Below are positions 24,980 through 33,443 of a stretch of DNA of 44,605 bases, one piece after another. The translations under genes were made by a program, and so were the position numbers. The notes beneath the pieces were generated by a model. The model searched no databases and was not told the origin of the DNA. It was given only the letters and a program-made list of their open reading frames with translations. The DNA lies in contig NZ_FPBO01000042.1 of the NCBI RefSeq assembly GCF_900116645.1, positions 23,546 through 68,150 of the forward strand, written 5' to 3'. This DNA comes from Pseudoduganella namucuonensis. Lineage in GTDB: Bacteria > Pseudomonadota > Gammaproteobacteria > Burkholderiales > Burkholderiaceae_D. How positions within the stretch are numbered: position 1 is the first letter of the stretch; each line of letters opens with the position of its first letter.

Positions 24980-27900
24980 CCATTTAAACTATCACCAGCC
25001 GGCGTGAACATGCTTCGCTGTCCCATCGAATTGAAAATCGCACTCTGATTTCCCCCCATCGCTCTCAGAACGGCTTGATCACCTAAGGACGATCTCAACG
25101 CTCCGGTGTCATATCCCGGATGGACGTGGGATGACCATCGCCAGCCTTGCTTTGCCAAGTTCTGAGCGATTTCAGGCGTGATCGGAACCGATGTCGCATC
25201 ACCACGATAGATTAACCTACGGCCACCCGTGGAGAACATCGCGAATTCGTCACCGGTTGCAGCCGTCAATGCTGCCAAGTCCTTCTGTCCAAAAGACTTA
25301 TGGACGATTGTATTTGACCCAAACTCAGGAAGTTTATCTAGTGCAGCGATTTGGCGCGAATTAAGTTCACCCATTCCACGTGCAATTGCGGCTGGGTTGC
25401 CAGTAGCTAGTTTGGATGCAATCGTTAAGCTTGAGGTATTTGCCCCGACCTTGCCGACCTTCTGGGCGATCGACGTAGCCACCTCGGCCGTCGCTTTTGC
25501 GGCCATCTTCGCCCCGCCTTTAATGGCGTCGCCAACGACCGGCACGATTCCGATGACAGCAAGCGTCAGCTCGGCTGCGGATTGCCATCCGGGGTTGTCC
25601 CGCACTTTTTTTCCCGCTGCAGCGATATCTCTGATATCCGCAGCCTGGCCGACGTAAGGAATCGCACCGATGCCCACATTGATCAAGGTGCCGCTCCACG
25701 TCGATTCACCCTCGTAAAAGCCTCCCTGCAGAACCTCATCGAGCACCCCGCCCTGCTCATACCTGCCATCCGGGTCGCGCAAGCCCACCGGTTCCCCGGC
25801 AACGTACTGATACAGGTTTTCGTGGCCCGGCTGGACACCCAGCGGATCGCAACTGGCCCAGCGTGCAAGCCACGGTATGTAATAGCGCGCGCCGTGGTAG
25901 TAGAAGCCGCTTTCCTCGTCGCGCTCCTTGCCCGTGTAGCGGTAGCGTTTGGCCGCCTCCGTCCTGCTGCGTACCGCCTGATAGATGGTGCTGCCATACG
26001 GTGTGTATTCTTCGTACGAGATAATCTGAGCGAGCTCATCGAGTTCCAGAGTAGCGGAGCCCAGCTGATTGCCCAACTGGTAACGCAGCAGCGGATGAGG
26101 GTCTCCCCCCGCGACGGCGGAGCGCGTTTCGACCATGGCGATACGCTGCCGGTCGTCCATGATATGCAGCGTTTCAGTGTTTGAGACCGTGCCGATGCTG
26201 TTGCTATAAAACTCCATCCCATCGAGGTAAAGGCGTTGGTCCTTGACTTGGCCGGTCGCCAGCACGGTGACCTTGCGGATCCGCTGGCCCTGGGTATCGT
26301 AGGTGTACCAGGTGCGCTCGCCGTCGCGCTGTTCGCCATCTGTATCGGCGGCATCAACCCGTTGCCGCTGCGTCATGCGTAACCGGTCGGCATAGTCCCA
26401 TTCCAATTTTTGCAAATGCGGCATGTGGGTCATGCATCCGTGCGAGTCATAGCCATCGCCGGCGGTGCTGTAACGCTCGGTCAGAGTGCCGACCTTCGTA
26501 GCGCTAAGTCGATTTCCGCTTACCGCCCCATCGAGCCGGCTTGCCTCCGCATATTCGTAAGCCCGGGTCCAACCCGCGTGCACAGGATCTTCACCACGAT
26601 GCTGCATTTCCAGCAGGTTTCCAACTGCGTCGTACAGGTAGTGTTCGAGGTAGCGCCCCATCGCGTCGCCATCGTTCGGCGCGAACTGGCCGCCGGGCGT
26701 TGCGCTGTGCAAGCCGCTACGGCCCGCATCGCCGTGCGAATGGAGCATGGGCGACCCGCCGGCGCGGCCCAAATGTTCGCGGCCGCTTGCCTCGGTCAAG
26801 CGGTACAAGGCGTCGTAGGTGTAGTGGGCCTCCGGCGCCACTTCGCGATTGCGGAAAAATACGGTCTGCTGCGCATCATCGCGCATGCTGGTGATGTTGC
26901 CGATCGCGTCGCGCGCGTAGCGCAGGTCTTGCAGGATGGTGCCATCGAGTCGCACGGTGCCAAGTGCCGCCAAGCGCAACGTAAACGGATCATAAGCATA
27001 GGTCGTCGTAGCGCCGTTGCCATAGGCGATGGCGCGGCGCTGTCCCTTGGCGTCGTACTCGACGGATGTCACCAGCGTAAGGGTTGCCGGGTCATTCGGC
27101 AGCGGCGGCGGCTGGCCTGGTTTGCCCAGCCATGCCTGGACCTTCGTCAGCAGGCCGCCTTCGTCGAAGGCTGGAGCAGTGACGTTGACGCGCGCGTTCG
27201 GCTGGTCGGAGTGTGGGTGCACCAGCCACACCGGGCGGTTCAGGGCATCGTATCGAAACAAACTGAGGTAGCCTTCCGGCTCCAGCGCGGGCGCTCCCGC
27301 GCCATCCCCATGATCGAGAAGGACGTTGAACTCGCGCGCGATACGGCGATACTTGCGCAGCAGATTTCCCTTGAAATCGTACTGGTCAGTAATGACGGAA
27401 CCGGACTGGTCGAACACGCGCACCGGCTTGCCGCGCGCATTGCGCCCCTCGGCGCCGGGCTCGCGCTCCCCATATTCGGTGCATTCGGTCATGATCATAG
27501 GCCCGCCCCCCTCGGCCAGCAGCGAAGCCACTGGCCGGCGCAAGGCGTCGTAGCGCGTGCGCCGGATATTGCCGCGGTCATCCCAGACGCACAGCGCCCT
27601 ACCGGCCGTGTCGGCCACCATCCAGCGCCGGCCCGCGTCCATATCCGCCTGACTGATCCGATTGCCCAGCATATCGTGACGGTAGCGCACCACAGTGCGC
27701 CCGCCGGCGTCCGTGACCTGACGCGTCTGACCGACGATATCGAATTCGGTCAGCGTGGATGGGTAGGTGTCCGCCCCGCCCGCCCGGTTATGCGCAATGT
27801 GTAGGCACCCCCGGCCCAGCGGATCGAGCAGGATCTTCGACGGCGTGTCCGCGTGCGCGGCGGCTTTGGCCGCCGCCGCTGCTTCGTTCTTGCGGTCGGC

Positions 27901-30900
27901 AGCGCCGGGCGTACTCTGCGCGAACGCAGCCGCGTGCGCCGGCTCCGTGCGCAGCGCATGCCAAGTCGGCAGATAGTCGTGGTGCGGGAGATGGCGGAAA
28001 AACGCGCCGACATCGGCGTCCTTGCCTGGATCGGCTTGGTTCACCGTGTCGTTGGCGTCCCAGGACACCGTCTCCCACGCGCCGGTACGTGTCTTTTCCC
28101 AGCTGTGATCGGCATTGAGCTTGGCCACGACGCGCTCGAGCGCGTCATAAAACAGGACCGCACGGCCGCCCGCTCGATTGTCGTGTTCGAAACCATGGTG
28201 ATCGGAAAAAAACGGCTCGAACTGGCGCACCGGCTTGCCCTTGCTATTCAAAATAGCCCAACCGCTGCCGATCCAGCGGCGCGCGGCCGAGCCTGGCGCT
28301 GGCGCCGCGCGTGCCTTTTTCTGGACTTCGCGACCGAACCCGTCGGAATAGCTGAAGCTGAGCTGAACCCGCGGGCCGGCGGGTCCACCGACGCCGACGT
28401 CGGCGTGATGGGTTTCGCGCAAGAGCATGGCGCAGCTGGCGGGCCGCCATTGCGTCGGGTCGGCAGGAAACGCCAGGCGCGAGTTACGGAATGCGTGGAG
28501 GTTGTAGACGATGCGCGAACCCGCGTTGTGTAGCAGCGCACCGGGCTCTCCTGTGGCATACAGCTGTTCGCGCTCGCCGGCCGGCAAGTCCGTGACGAAG
28601 CCGTCGAGCGTGTCGCCTTCGGCCTGGGCGGGCGCGGGTTTGCCCATGACAGCCGTGCCGGTTAGCATGCCAAGCACATCGAACGCGGCCTGCGCGCGGT
28701 TGCCATTGGCGTCCGTGACCAAGCAAGGCTGCAGCACCCGGTAGTCGTTGCCTGGGCGCGCGGGATCGATGCTGCCGTCCACGAGCCGTTCGCCCGCGCT
28801 GATCCGGTTACCCAGGCAGTCGCGGGTCTCGCGCACCAGCAGGCAGTAGGGATCGTAGCCGATCACACTATCGGTATTGAACCCCGCCGCGTGGAAAGGA
28901 TCGCGCAGGCGATGCGGCAAAAAAAAGTGCGCGCGCGCATAATCCAGTTCCTGCGCGGGGCTATGCGCGGCGTCGGGCGACAGATAGCGTTGCCCGGAAC
29001 GCGCCCACCAGGCGCCGTCCGCATCGAGTTCGATATAACCGGCGCCATCGCCGCCGGCGCCGGCCAGCAAAGCTCGTGGGTCGGCCACTAGGTTCACACC
29101 GTCGCGCTGGTAAACGGTACCGAGCAGGCCGGCCGTGAATGCGAGCTTGTATTTCTCGAACACGAGCGCGGAAGACTGCATCACGGCCAAGGGCAGATTG
29201 ATGGCCAGGTCGTCCGAGCGGTACTGGGTGCGCGTGCGTCCGATCAGGCGCCGTTCCACTGCGCCGACCCTGGGCGCCGCCGCGACGTCGATGACAGGGG
29301 CGATGCAGGCAGCTGCCATGTCGTCACGGCTGAACATGTTCTGGCCGACCGGCAGAATCAGTCCCGTGATCTCGTACTCTGACACCTCGCCTTCGAGCGG
29401 CGTGCGGTAGGCTGACTCGGTATCGACCGCCCCGCCGCCATGCGCCTGTGCAAGGCGCCGCTCTGTGCAGGTGGCAAGGATGGTCTCTTGTAGCGCCTGC
29501 ATGGCCGGAGCGGCGGGCGCCCCGCTGCGGCCGTATGCGACCATCGCTTCCTGCAGCACATTGCCATAGTCATCCACTTGCAAGGTCAGGCGATGCTCGA
29601 CCCTGGGTGCTCCTGCTTCACGTTCATGGTGCACCGTGAGCGTGTCGCCCGACTGCATCGCAAACACCGCGTGGCGGTTGCCGCCCCGGGGCTGGCGCGT
29701 CACGATGCGGACATTGCGCTCGGTGACGACGTAGGGAATCTGCGCCCGCAGTTCCTGCGCGGGTACGCCGCCGGCCCCGTCGTGTGCGTAGACCTCTTGC
29801 CGGACCACGTTACCGCGCAGCGCGCGCCACGCTTCGCGCCCTTGCGCTCCGTCCAGCCCATCCGGTATCGCGCTGGGTTCCAAGCTTGGGACTTGGGCGC
29901 CGCCAGCGGGCTGGAAATATTCGCGAGCGGCCTGGCGCGGCCAGTGCTGCGGACCAGGGGGGGCGCCGGTGTGATACCAGGTCTTGGTGTGGACGGGCGG
30001 GATATCCGGTTCCACCGCGGCGCTGTCGCGGTAATACTCGGTATGCCATTCCTCGACCATGCCAAAACCGCGGAATTCACGCTCCTCGCCGTCGAAATAG
30101 CCGTGGTGATAGGCGTAGTGCGTCACAAAGCGCGAGCGCCGGATAAAATCGATGGTTTCAAGGCGCTCGACGACGTGGACGGGAAATGGCAAGCGCGTCA
30201 GCCAGGGGTTGCCTGCCAGCTTGTCGCGCAGGTAGAACGCCGTGGACGGGGCGTAGTGGATGTGCGTCTCGGCGCCCAGATTGTTCGTGCTGCGCACCAG
30301 CAGGTGGGGCTTGTCCGCGCCAACGAGGTTGATATAGCGCAGCTGCCGCCCCGCGCTGCCCGGCAGCGGCGATGACCATACCAGGCAGGTGGTGCCATTG
30401 CCGAGCAAGTCGAGCGGAACGACATGGGCTAAGTTGTCCAGCGGCACAAAAGAGCGGAGCGTGCCGCATGCACTCCAGCCATTGCCGCACTGGTTGAACC
30501 AGATCCGGATCCCATCGCGGTGCAGGTAAATCAGGTCGCTGGTGCCACTACCATCGATATCGGCCAGGCGGATGCGGGCGTGGTCGAACTGGTCGGGATG
30601 GTCGAAGCGTGGTGAACGCCGCATGGCGACTTTGCGGCCGAAGCGGCCATGCCCCAGGTTGGGCCAATAGCTGACCTCGCCATTGCGGATCCGCACCAGG
30701 TCGCTCAGGCCGTCCCCGCTCATGTCGGCCAGGTAGATACTCTGCGCACCATCGGCAAACACCACGCGTGGACCGTCGCTGTCGTCGAGCGCTTGGGCGA
30801 CCCTGCGGCCAGGTCCGTATCCGTCCTCGCCGAGCGCGGCGTGCCATACCAGGGTGTCCTGCTCGGTGATGAGCAGGTCGGCGTGGCCGTCGCCGTCGAG

Positions 30901-32565
30901 GTCGATGAACTTGAGTTGGGCGCCGCGCAAATCGCGGTTCAGCACTGACGGAAAGGGCCGAAATGGTTTCCAGCCCCATGCCCCGTCGTGTTCATACAAG
31001 CCCGGCGCATCGCGATCCAGGACCACCACGTCGGGTTGACCATCGCCGGCTAGGTCCATCAGTTGCACCGGACCAGCCAGCGACACATTCGGCCTGGCTG
31101 CGACCGTTTCGGTGCGCCCGAAGCGGGCCGCCCCTTGCTCCGTGGCCGTTTCGAACGCCTGCAAGGGCGCCAGATTCGCCTTGTAATACCAAGCGCCTGC
31201 TTGCTCGCTCAGGATGCCGGGCACGCCCTCGCCATGCAGATCGGTCCAGCGGTAACTGGTCCCGTCGATACCAGTCGGGAGATTGTCTAATGAACGCGCA
31301 TCGAGCGTTTCCACCCGGTCCTGCAGTTGCGCAGCGGTGTAGGCGAATTCGAGCGGAGGCAGCGAACTGGCGTCGTAGCCGCCGCCAGTGCGCCGGTAGC
31401 CGGTTTGCGTCAGCGCCGCGAGGCGCGCATAGACCGGAGCGCGCGCGGCCTCGGGATCGCCTCCTGGGTCATCATCGCCCGCGTAGCGCAGATCGGTCGA
31501 GCGAACCAGGCAGGCGGTGCCCACGGCCTCGCTCGGGAAATGGTGGAACATCAGCACACGCCGACACAGGCGCGAGGTGCGGATCTCGAAGCCGGCGCGG
31601 TAGGCCGAAAACTCGTCGATGCGCCTGGGCCACGGATAGCGAAGCGTGCCATCCGCGCCCCGCGCCAGGTGGTCGTCGGGCGCAGGAGCAAGCGACGCGT
31701 GGTCGCCATAGTCGAAGACCAGCTCGAACATCCAGCCGGCGTGTTCGACCTGGTGTGCGGATAGCGACTCCGGCCGCTGTCCTTGCGCGTCGAGCAGCGG
31801 CGCATTATTACCGTACAGGATCCGCTTGAGATAGCGGTTGGCGCCGCGCACATGCGGGTCCCCCGGGCCGGAGTCGACACCCGCGTCGTCCTCAGCCTTG
31901 TATTTGTAGACGATCGCCTGGCCATACGCGTCGCGCGTTTCGGAAATCAGCCAGCTGAACACGCGCGCCGGATCGGCCGGATCGCAAATGCGCGCGCCGC
32001 TTACGCCAGGCGCGCCGTAGACGGTCAGCACGTTATCATGGCTGGTGGTGCGCCAATGGACGTCGCCATCGTCGCGAGTCCAGCGTTCGATGCGCAGCAT
32101 GGCCGCGTCGACCCGCGGGCGAAAGCGTTCGATGCTGTACTTGCCGGACTCACTGCGCACCGACATGCGCACGCCGCCCGCATCCAGTGCCGGCACCAGG
32201 TCTTCCGCGCCGGCCAGGATGAACACGTCGGATTCCTGCCCGTCGAGGTAGCGCGGCACGCCGCGCTCGGTCTTGCGGGTGATCGCAGGCAGGGACAAGC
32301 GCCAACCCAGACCGAACGCACCGTTACCCGCGCTCGATTCGTAGGATAAGGAGAGATGCGGGCCGAAGCCATTGCGGCCTGCACTTGCGGCGATCGGCAC
32401 TGACATCGCACCGGTGCCGGTGGCCGGGTTGGGCGTGAATTTTTCCCCCAGACCACGGATGGCCCCACCGCCTTTCGGCAAACCCAGCGACGGCATGGAA
32501 ACAGAAAAACCTTCACCGGCGCCTGCTGCGCCTTGCTGCTTTCCCGCATCCAGCCGATCAGTCAT
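24964..32565 (-). CDS. TcB-TcC fusion: SpvB/TcdB cocoon, RHS core and C-terminal effector
   Basis: A 2533-residue protein. Residues ~35-350 match the SpvB/TcaC N-terminus (TPNPATGTGAMSVPI, SLSYESSAGNGAFGLGW). Residues ~500-700 hold FG-GAP-like repeats (DLAGDGQPDVVVLD, IDLDGDGHADLLI, DMSGDGLSDLVRI) of the TcB beta-propeller. The second half is TccC-like RHS repeat (YDALNRPVWLVHPHSDQPNA) closing with the RHS core (RYTGKERDEESGFYYHGARY, LYQYVAGEPVGLRDPDG, ending near residue 2267). The last ~265 residues are the variable effector: a Gly/Ala/Val-rich hydrophobic stretch (~2285-2345), then a domain with E2440, H2480-x-H2482, S2493 and D2496 arranged as in JAMM/JAB metallopeptidases. TcB and TcC are separate genes in most Tc loci. 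GGAGGG precedes the ATG by 9 bases. Confidence 0.93.
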   Translation of the reverse strand: MTDRLDAGKQQGAAGAGEGFSVSMPSLGLPKGGGAIRGLGEKFTPNPATGTGAMSVPIAASAGRNGFGPHLSLSYESSAGNGAFGLGWRLSLPAITRKTERGVPRYLDGQESDVFILAGAEDLVPALDAGGVRMSVRSESGKYSIERFRPRVDAAMLRIERWTRDDGDVHWRTTSHDNVLTVYGAPGVSGARICDPADPARVFSWLISETRDAYGQAIVYKYKAEDDAGVDSGPGDPHVRGANRYLKRILYGNNAPLLDAQGQRPESLSAHQVEHAGWMFELVFDYGDHASLAPAPDDHLARGADGTLRYPWPRRIDEFSAYRAGFEIRTSRLCRRVLMFHHFPSEAVGTACLVRSTDLRYAGDDDPGGDPEAARAPVYARLAALTQTGYRRTGGGYDASSLPPLEFAYTAAQLQDRVETLDARSLDNLPTGIDGTSYRWTDLHGEGVPGILSEQAGAWYYKANLAPLQAFETATEQGAARFGRTETVAARPNVSLAGPVQLMDLAGDGQPDVVVLDRDAPGLYEHDGAWGWKPFRPFPSVLNRDLRGAQLKFIDLDGDGHADLLITEQDTLVWHAALGEDGYGPGRRVAQALDDSDGPRVVFADGAQSIYLADMSGDGLSDLVRIRNGEVSYWPNLGHGRFGRKVAMRRSPRFDHPDQFDHARIRLADIDGSGTSDLIYLHRDGIRIWFNQCGNGWSACGTLRSFVPLDNLAHVVPLDLLGNGTTCLVWSSPLPGSAGRQLRYINLVGADKPHLLVRSTNNLGAETHIHYAPSTAFYLRDKLAGNPWLTRLPFPVHVVERLETIDFIRRSRFVTHYAYHHGYFDGEEREFRGFGMVEEWHTEYYRDSAAVEPDIPPVHTKTWYHTGAPPGPQHWPRQAAREYFQPAGGAQVPSLEPSAIPDGLDGAQGREAWRALRGNVVRQEVYAHDGAGGVPAQELRAQIPYVVTERNVRIVTRQPRGGNRHAVFAMQSGDTLTVHHEREAGAPRVEHRLTLQVDDYGNVLQEAMVAYGRSGAPAAPAMQALQETILATCTERRLAQAHGGGAVDTESAYRTPLEGEVSEYEITGLILPVGQNMFSRDDMAAACIAPVIDVAAAPRVGAVERRLIGRTRTQYRSDDLAINLPLAVMQSSALVFEKYKLAFTAGLLGTVYQRDGVNLVADPRALLAGAGGDGAGYIELDADGAWWARSGQRYLSPDAAHSPAQELDYARAHFFLPHRLRDPFHAAGFNTDSVIGYDPYCLLVRETRDCLGNRISAGERLVDGSIDPARPGNDYRVLQPCLVTDANGNRAQAAFDVLGMLTGTAVMGKPAPAQAEGDTLDGFVTDLPAGEREQLYATGEPGALLHNAGSRIVYNLHAFRNSRLAFPADPTQWRPASCAMLLRETHHADVGVGGPAGPRVQLSFSYSDGFGREVQKKARAAPAPGSAARRWIGSGWAILNSKGKPVRQFEPFFSDHHGFEHDNRAGGRAVLFYDALERVVAKLNADHSWEKTRTGAWETVSWDANDTVNQADPGKDADVGAFFRHLPHHDYLPTWHALRTEPAHAAAFAQSTPGAADRKNEAAAAAKAAAHADTPSKILLDPLGRGCLHIAHNRAGGADTYPSTLTEFDIVGQTRQVTDAGGRTVVRYRHDMLGNRISQADMDAGRRWMVADTAGRALCVWDDRGNIRRTRYDALRRPVASLLAEGGGPMIMTECTEYGEREPGAEGRNARGKPVRVFDQSGSVITDQYDFKGNLLRKYRRIAREFNVLLDHGDGAGAPALEPEGYLSLFRYDALNRPVWLVHPHSDQPNARVNVTAPAFDEGGLLTKVQAWLGKPGQPPPLPNDPATLTLVTSVEYDAKGQRRAIAYGNGATTTYAYDPFTLRLAALGTVRLDGTILQDLRYARDAIGNITSMRDDAQQTVFFRNREVAPEAHYTYDALYRLTEASGREHLGRAGGSPMLHSHGDAGRSGLHSATPGGQFAPNDGDAMGRYLEHYLYDAVGNLLEMQHRGEDPVHAGWTRAYEYAEASRLDGAVSGNRLSATKVGTLTERYSTAGDGYDSHGCMTHMPHLQKLEWDYADRLRMTQRQRVDAADTDGEQRDGERTWYTYDTQGQRIRKVTVLATGQVKDQRLYLDGMEFYSNSIGTVSNTETLHIMDDRQRIAMVETRSAVAGGDPHPLLRYQLGNQLGSATLELDELAQIISYEEYTPYGSTIYQAVRSRTEAAKRYRYTGKERDEESGFYYHGARYYIPWLARWASCDPLGVQPGHENLYQYVAGEPVGLRDPDGRYEQGGVLDEVLQGGFYEGESTWSGTLINVGIGAIPYVGQAADIRDIAAAGKKVRDNPGWQSAAELTLAVIGIVPVVGDAIKGGAKMAAKATAEVATSIAQKVGKVGANTSSLTIASKLATGNPAAIARGMGELNSRQIAALDKLPEFGSNTIVHKSFGQKDLAALTAATGDEFAMFSTGGRRLIYRGDATSVPITPEIAQNLAKQGWRWSSHVHPGYDTGALRSSLGDQAVLRAMGGNQSAIFNSMGQRSMFTPAGDSLNGWTPW

Positions 32566-32634
32566 CCCGGCAATCCCTCCCTGGCAGTGCTTAAGGTGAA
32601 AAAGTACGTTGGGCAGTCCTGTGGTGTTGAAAAA

Positions 32635-32663
32635 ATTGTACTAGATTAATTGCAAAAAGACAA
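32635..32663 (-). promoter_or_regulatory. Sigma70-like promoter of the Tc operon
   Basis: On the minus strand TTGTCT (32658-32663) and TACAAT (32635-32640) are 17 bp apart, close to consensus. The predicted start site near 32628 gives a leader of about 60 nt before the ATG at 32565. The AT-rich setting contrasts with the GC-rich genes around it. It lies between the tnpB remnant and the TcB-TcC gene. Confidence 0.55.
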
Positions 32664-32687
32664 ACTTCAACGGAGAACGGCACTTGA

Positions 32688-33026
32688 ATGGCGCTAATGC
32701 GACAGAAACGCCGTGTAAGTGTGCGGCATTCGACCAACCCGGACCCGAAGCAGATCAAGTTCGATCAGGGCAATGACCGCATCTTCCTGCCCAAGCTCGG
32801 TTGGCTGCGTTACCGTAACAGCCGCGACGTGCAGGGCGAGATCCGCAACGTCACCGTGAGCCAGTCGGGCGGCAAGTAGTTCGCGTCGATTCAGACGCAA
32901 CGCGAAGTCGCGCAGCCGCTGCCTACTGCGGCCACCGCGATCGGCATCGATGTCGGCATTGCCCGATTCGCCACCATGAGCGACGGCAGCTTCATCGCGC
33001 CGCTCAACAGCTTCAAGAAACATCAG
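32688..33026 (+). pseudogene. IS200/IS605 TnpB (OrfB) fragment with amber stop
   Basis: The plus strand reads PDPKQIKFDQGNDRIFLPKL, GWLRYRNSRDVQGEIRNVTV, SQSGGK, a TAG at 32877-32879, then FASIQTQREV and GIDVGIARFATMSDG, ending LNSFKKH. This is the middle of an OrfB/TnpB RNA-guided nuclease of IS605 elements, including the first RuvC aspartate (in GIDVG). The TAG stands where family members have Trp (GGKWF). The N-terminal third, RuvC-II, RuvC-III and the zinc finger are missing; homology stops at ~33026, where antitoxin sequence begins on the other strand. It is a dead remnant, divergent in orientation from the tnpA piece at 12.9 kb. Confidence 0.8.
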
Positions 33027-33327
33027 CATGCGTCAGGGCCAGTTTTCTCATGCTCCGAATCTTTCAAATCCCCCAGGACCGCCTCGATCCGCTCGGCCCC
33101 CACAAAACCCTCCTTGCGAGCTCGGCCTTCGCAAGCCAAAGCTGGTCCTGGAGCGCTTCGATGTTTGCCAACATCGATTCAAAATCCCGCTTGGAAACAA
33201 GATAGGCGGTCAACCTGTCGTGCTTGGTGATGCCGACGGGCTGCCCCAGCGCCTCGTCCAGCAACTCGCCAAAGCGCATCTTTGCGTCCCGCGTACTGAA
33301 CGTGCGGAAGGCTGTCGCGTTACTCAT
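33023..33327 (-). pseudogene. Phd/YefM-family antitoxin, frameshifted
   Basis: The start MSNATAFRTFSTRDAKMRFG and ELLDEALGQPVGITKHDRLT are typical of Phd/YefM antitoxins that bind their own operator and neutralise RelE- or Doc-like toxins. After KAELA (about 33115) the first frame drifts into RRVLWGPSG and stops at 33064. The next frame continues smoothly as KEGFVGAERIEAVLGDLKDS...GPDAC to TGA at 33023-33025, giving ~101 residues if one base is restored. So there is a one-base loss at about 33113-33117, real or a sequencing error. The restored stop is TGATG, where a coupled toxin would start, but the sequence beyond is the antisense of the tnpB remnant. GGGGGA precedes the ATG. Confidence 0.75.
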
Positions 33328-33374
33328 TCCGTTTCCCCCGAATGCCGTCGGCCAGGTATCCGATCCATGAATTC

Positions 33375-33412
33375 GTTATGGGCCATATGCCCAATTTAGT
33401 CAAACTGGGCAT
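33375..33412 (-). promoter_or_regulatory. Promoter and operator of the antitoxin gene
   Basis: On the minus strand TTGACT (33398-33403) and CATAAC (33375-33380) are 17 bp apart, ending 47 bp before the antitoxin ATG. Overlapping the -35 box is a 26-bp palindrome, 33387-33412, with arms ATGCCCA and TGGGCAT plus inner TTT/AAA and one mismatch. Autorepression through such a site is the rule for Phd/YefM antitoxins. Confidence 0.55.
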
Positions 33413-33443
33413 TATGGTTCTTTTGATGCATGGCTGAAACTTC

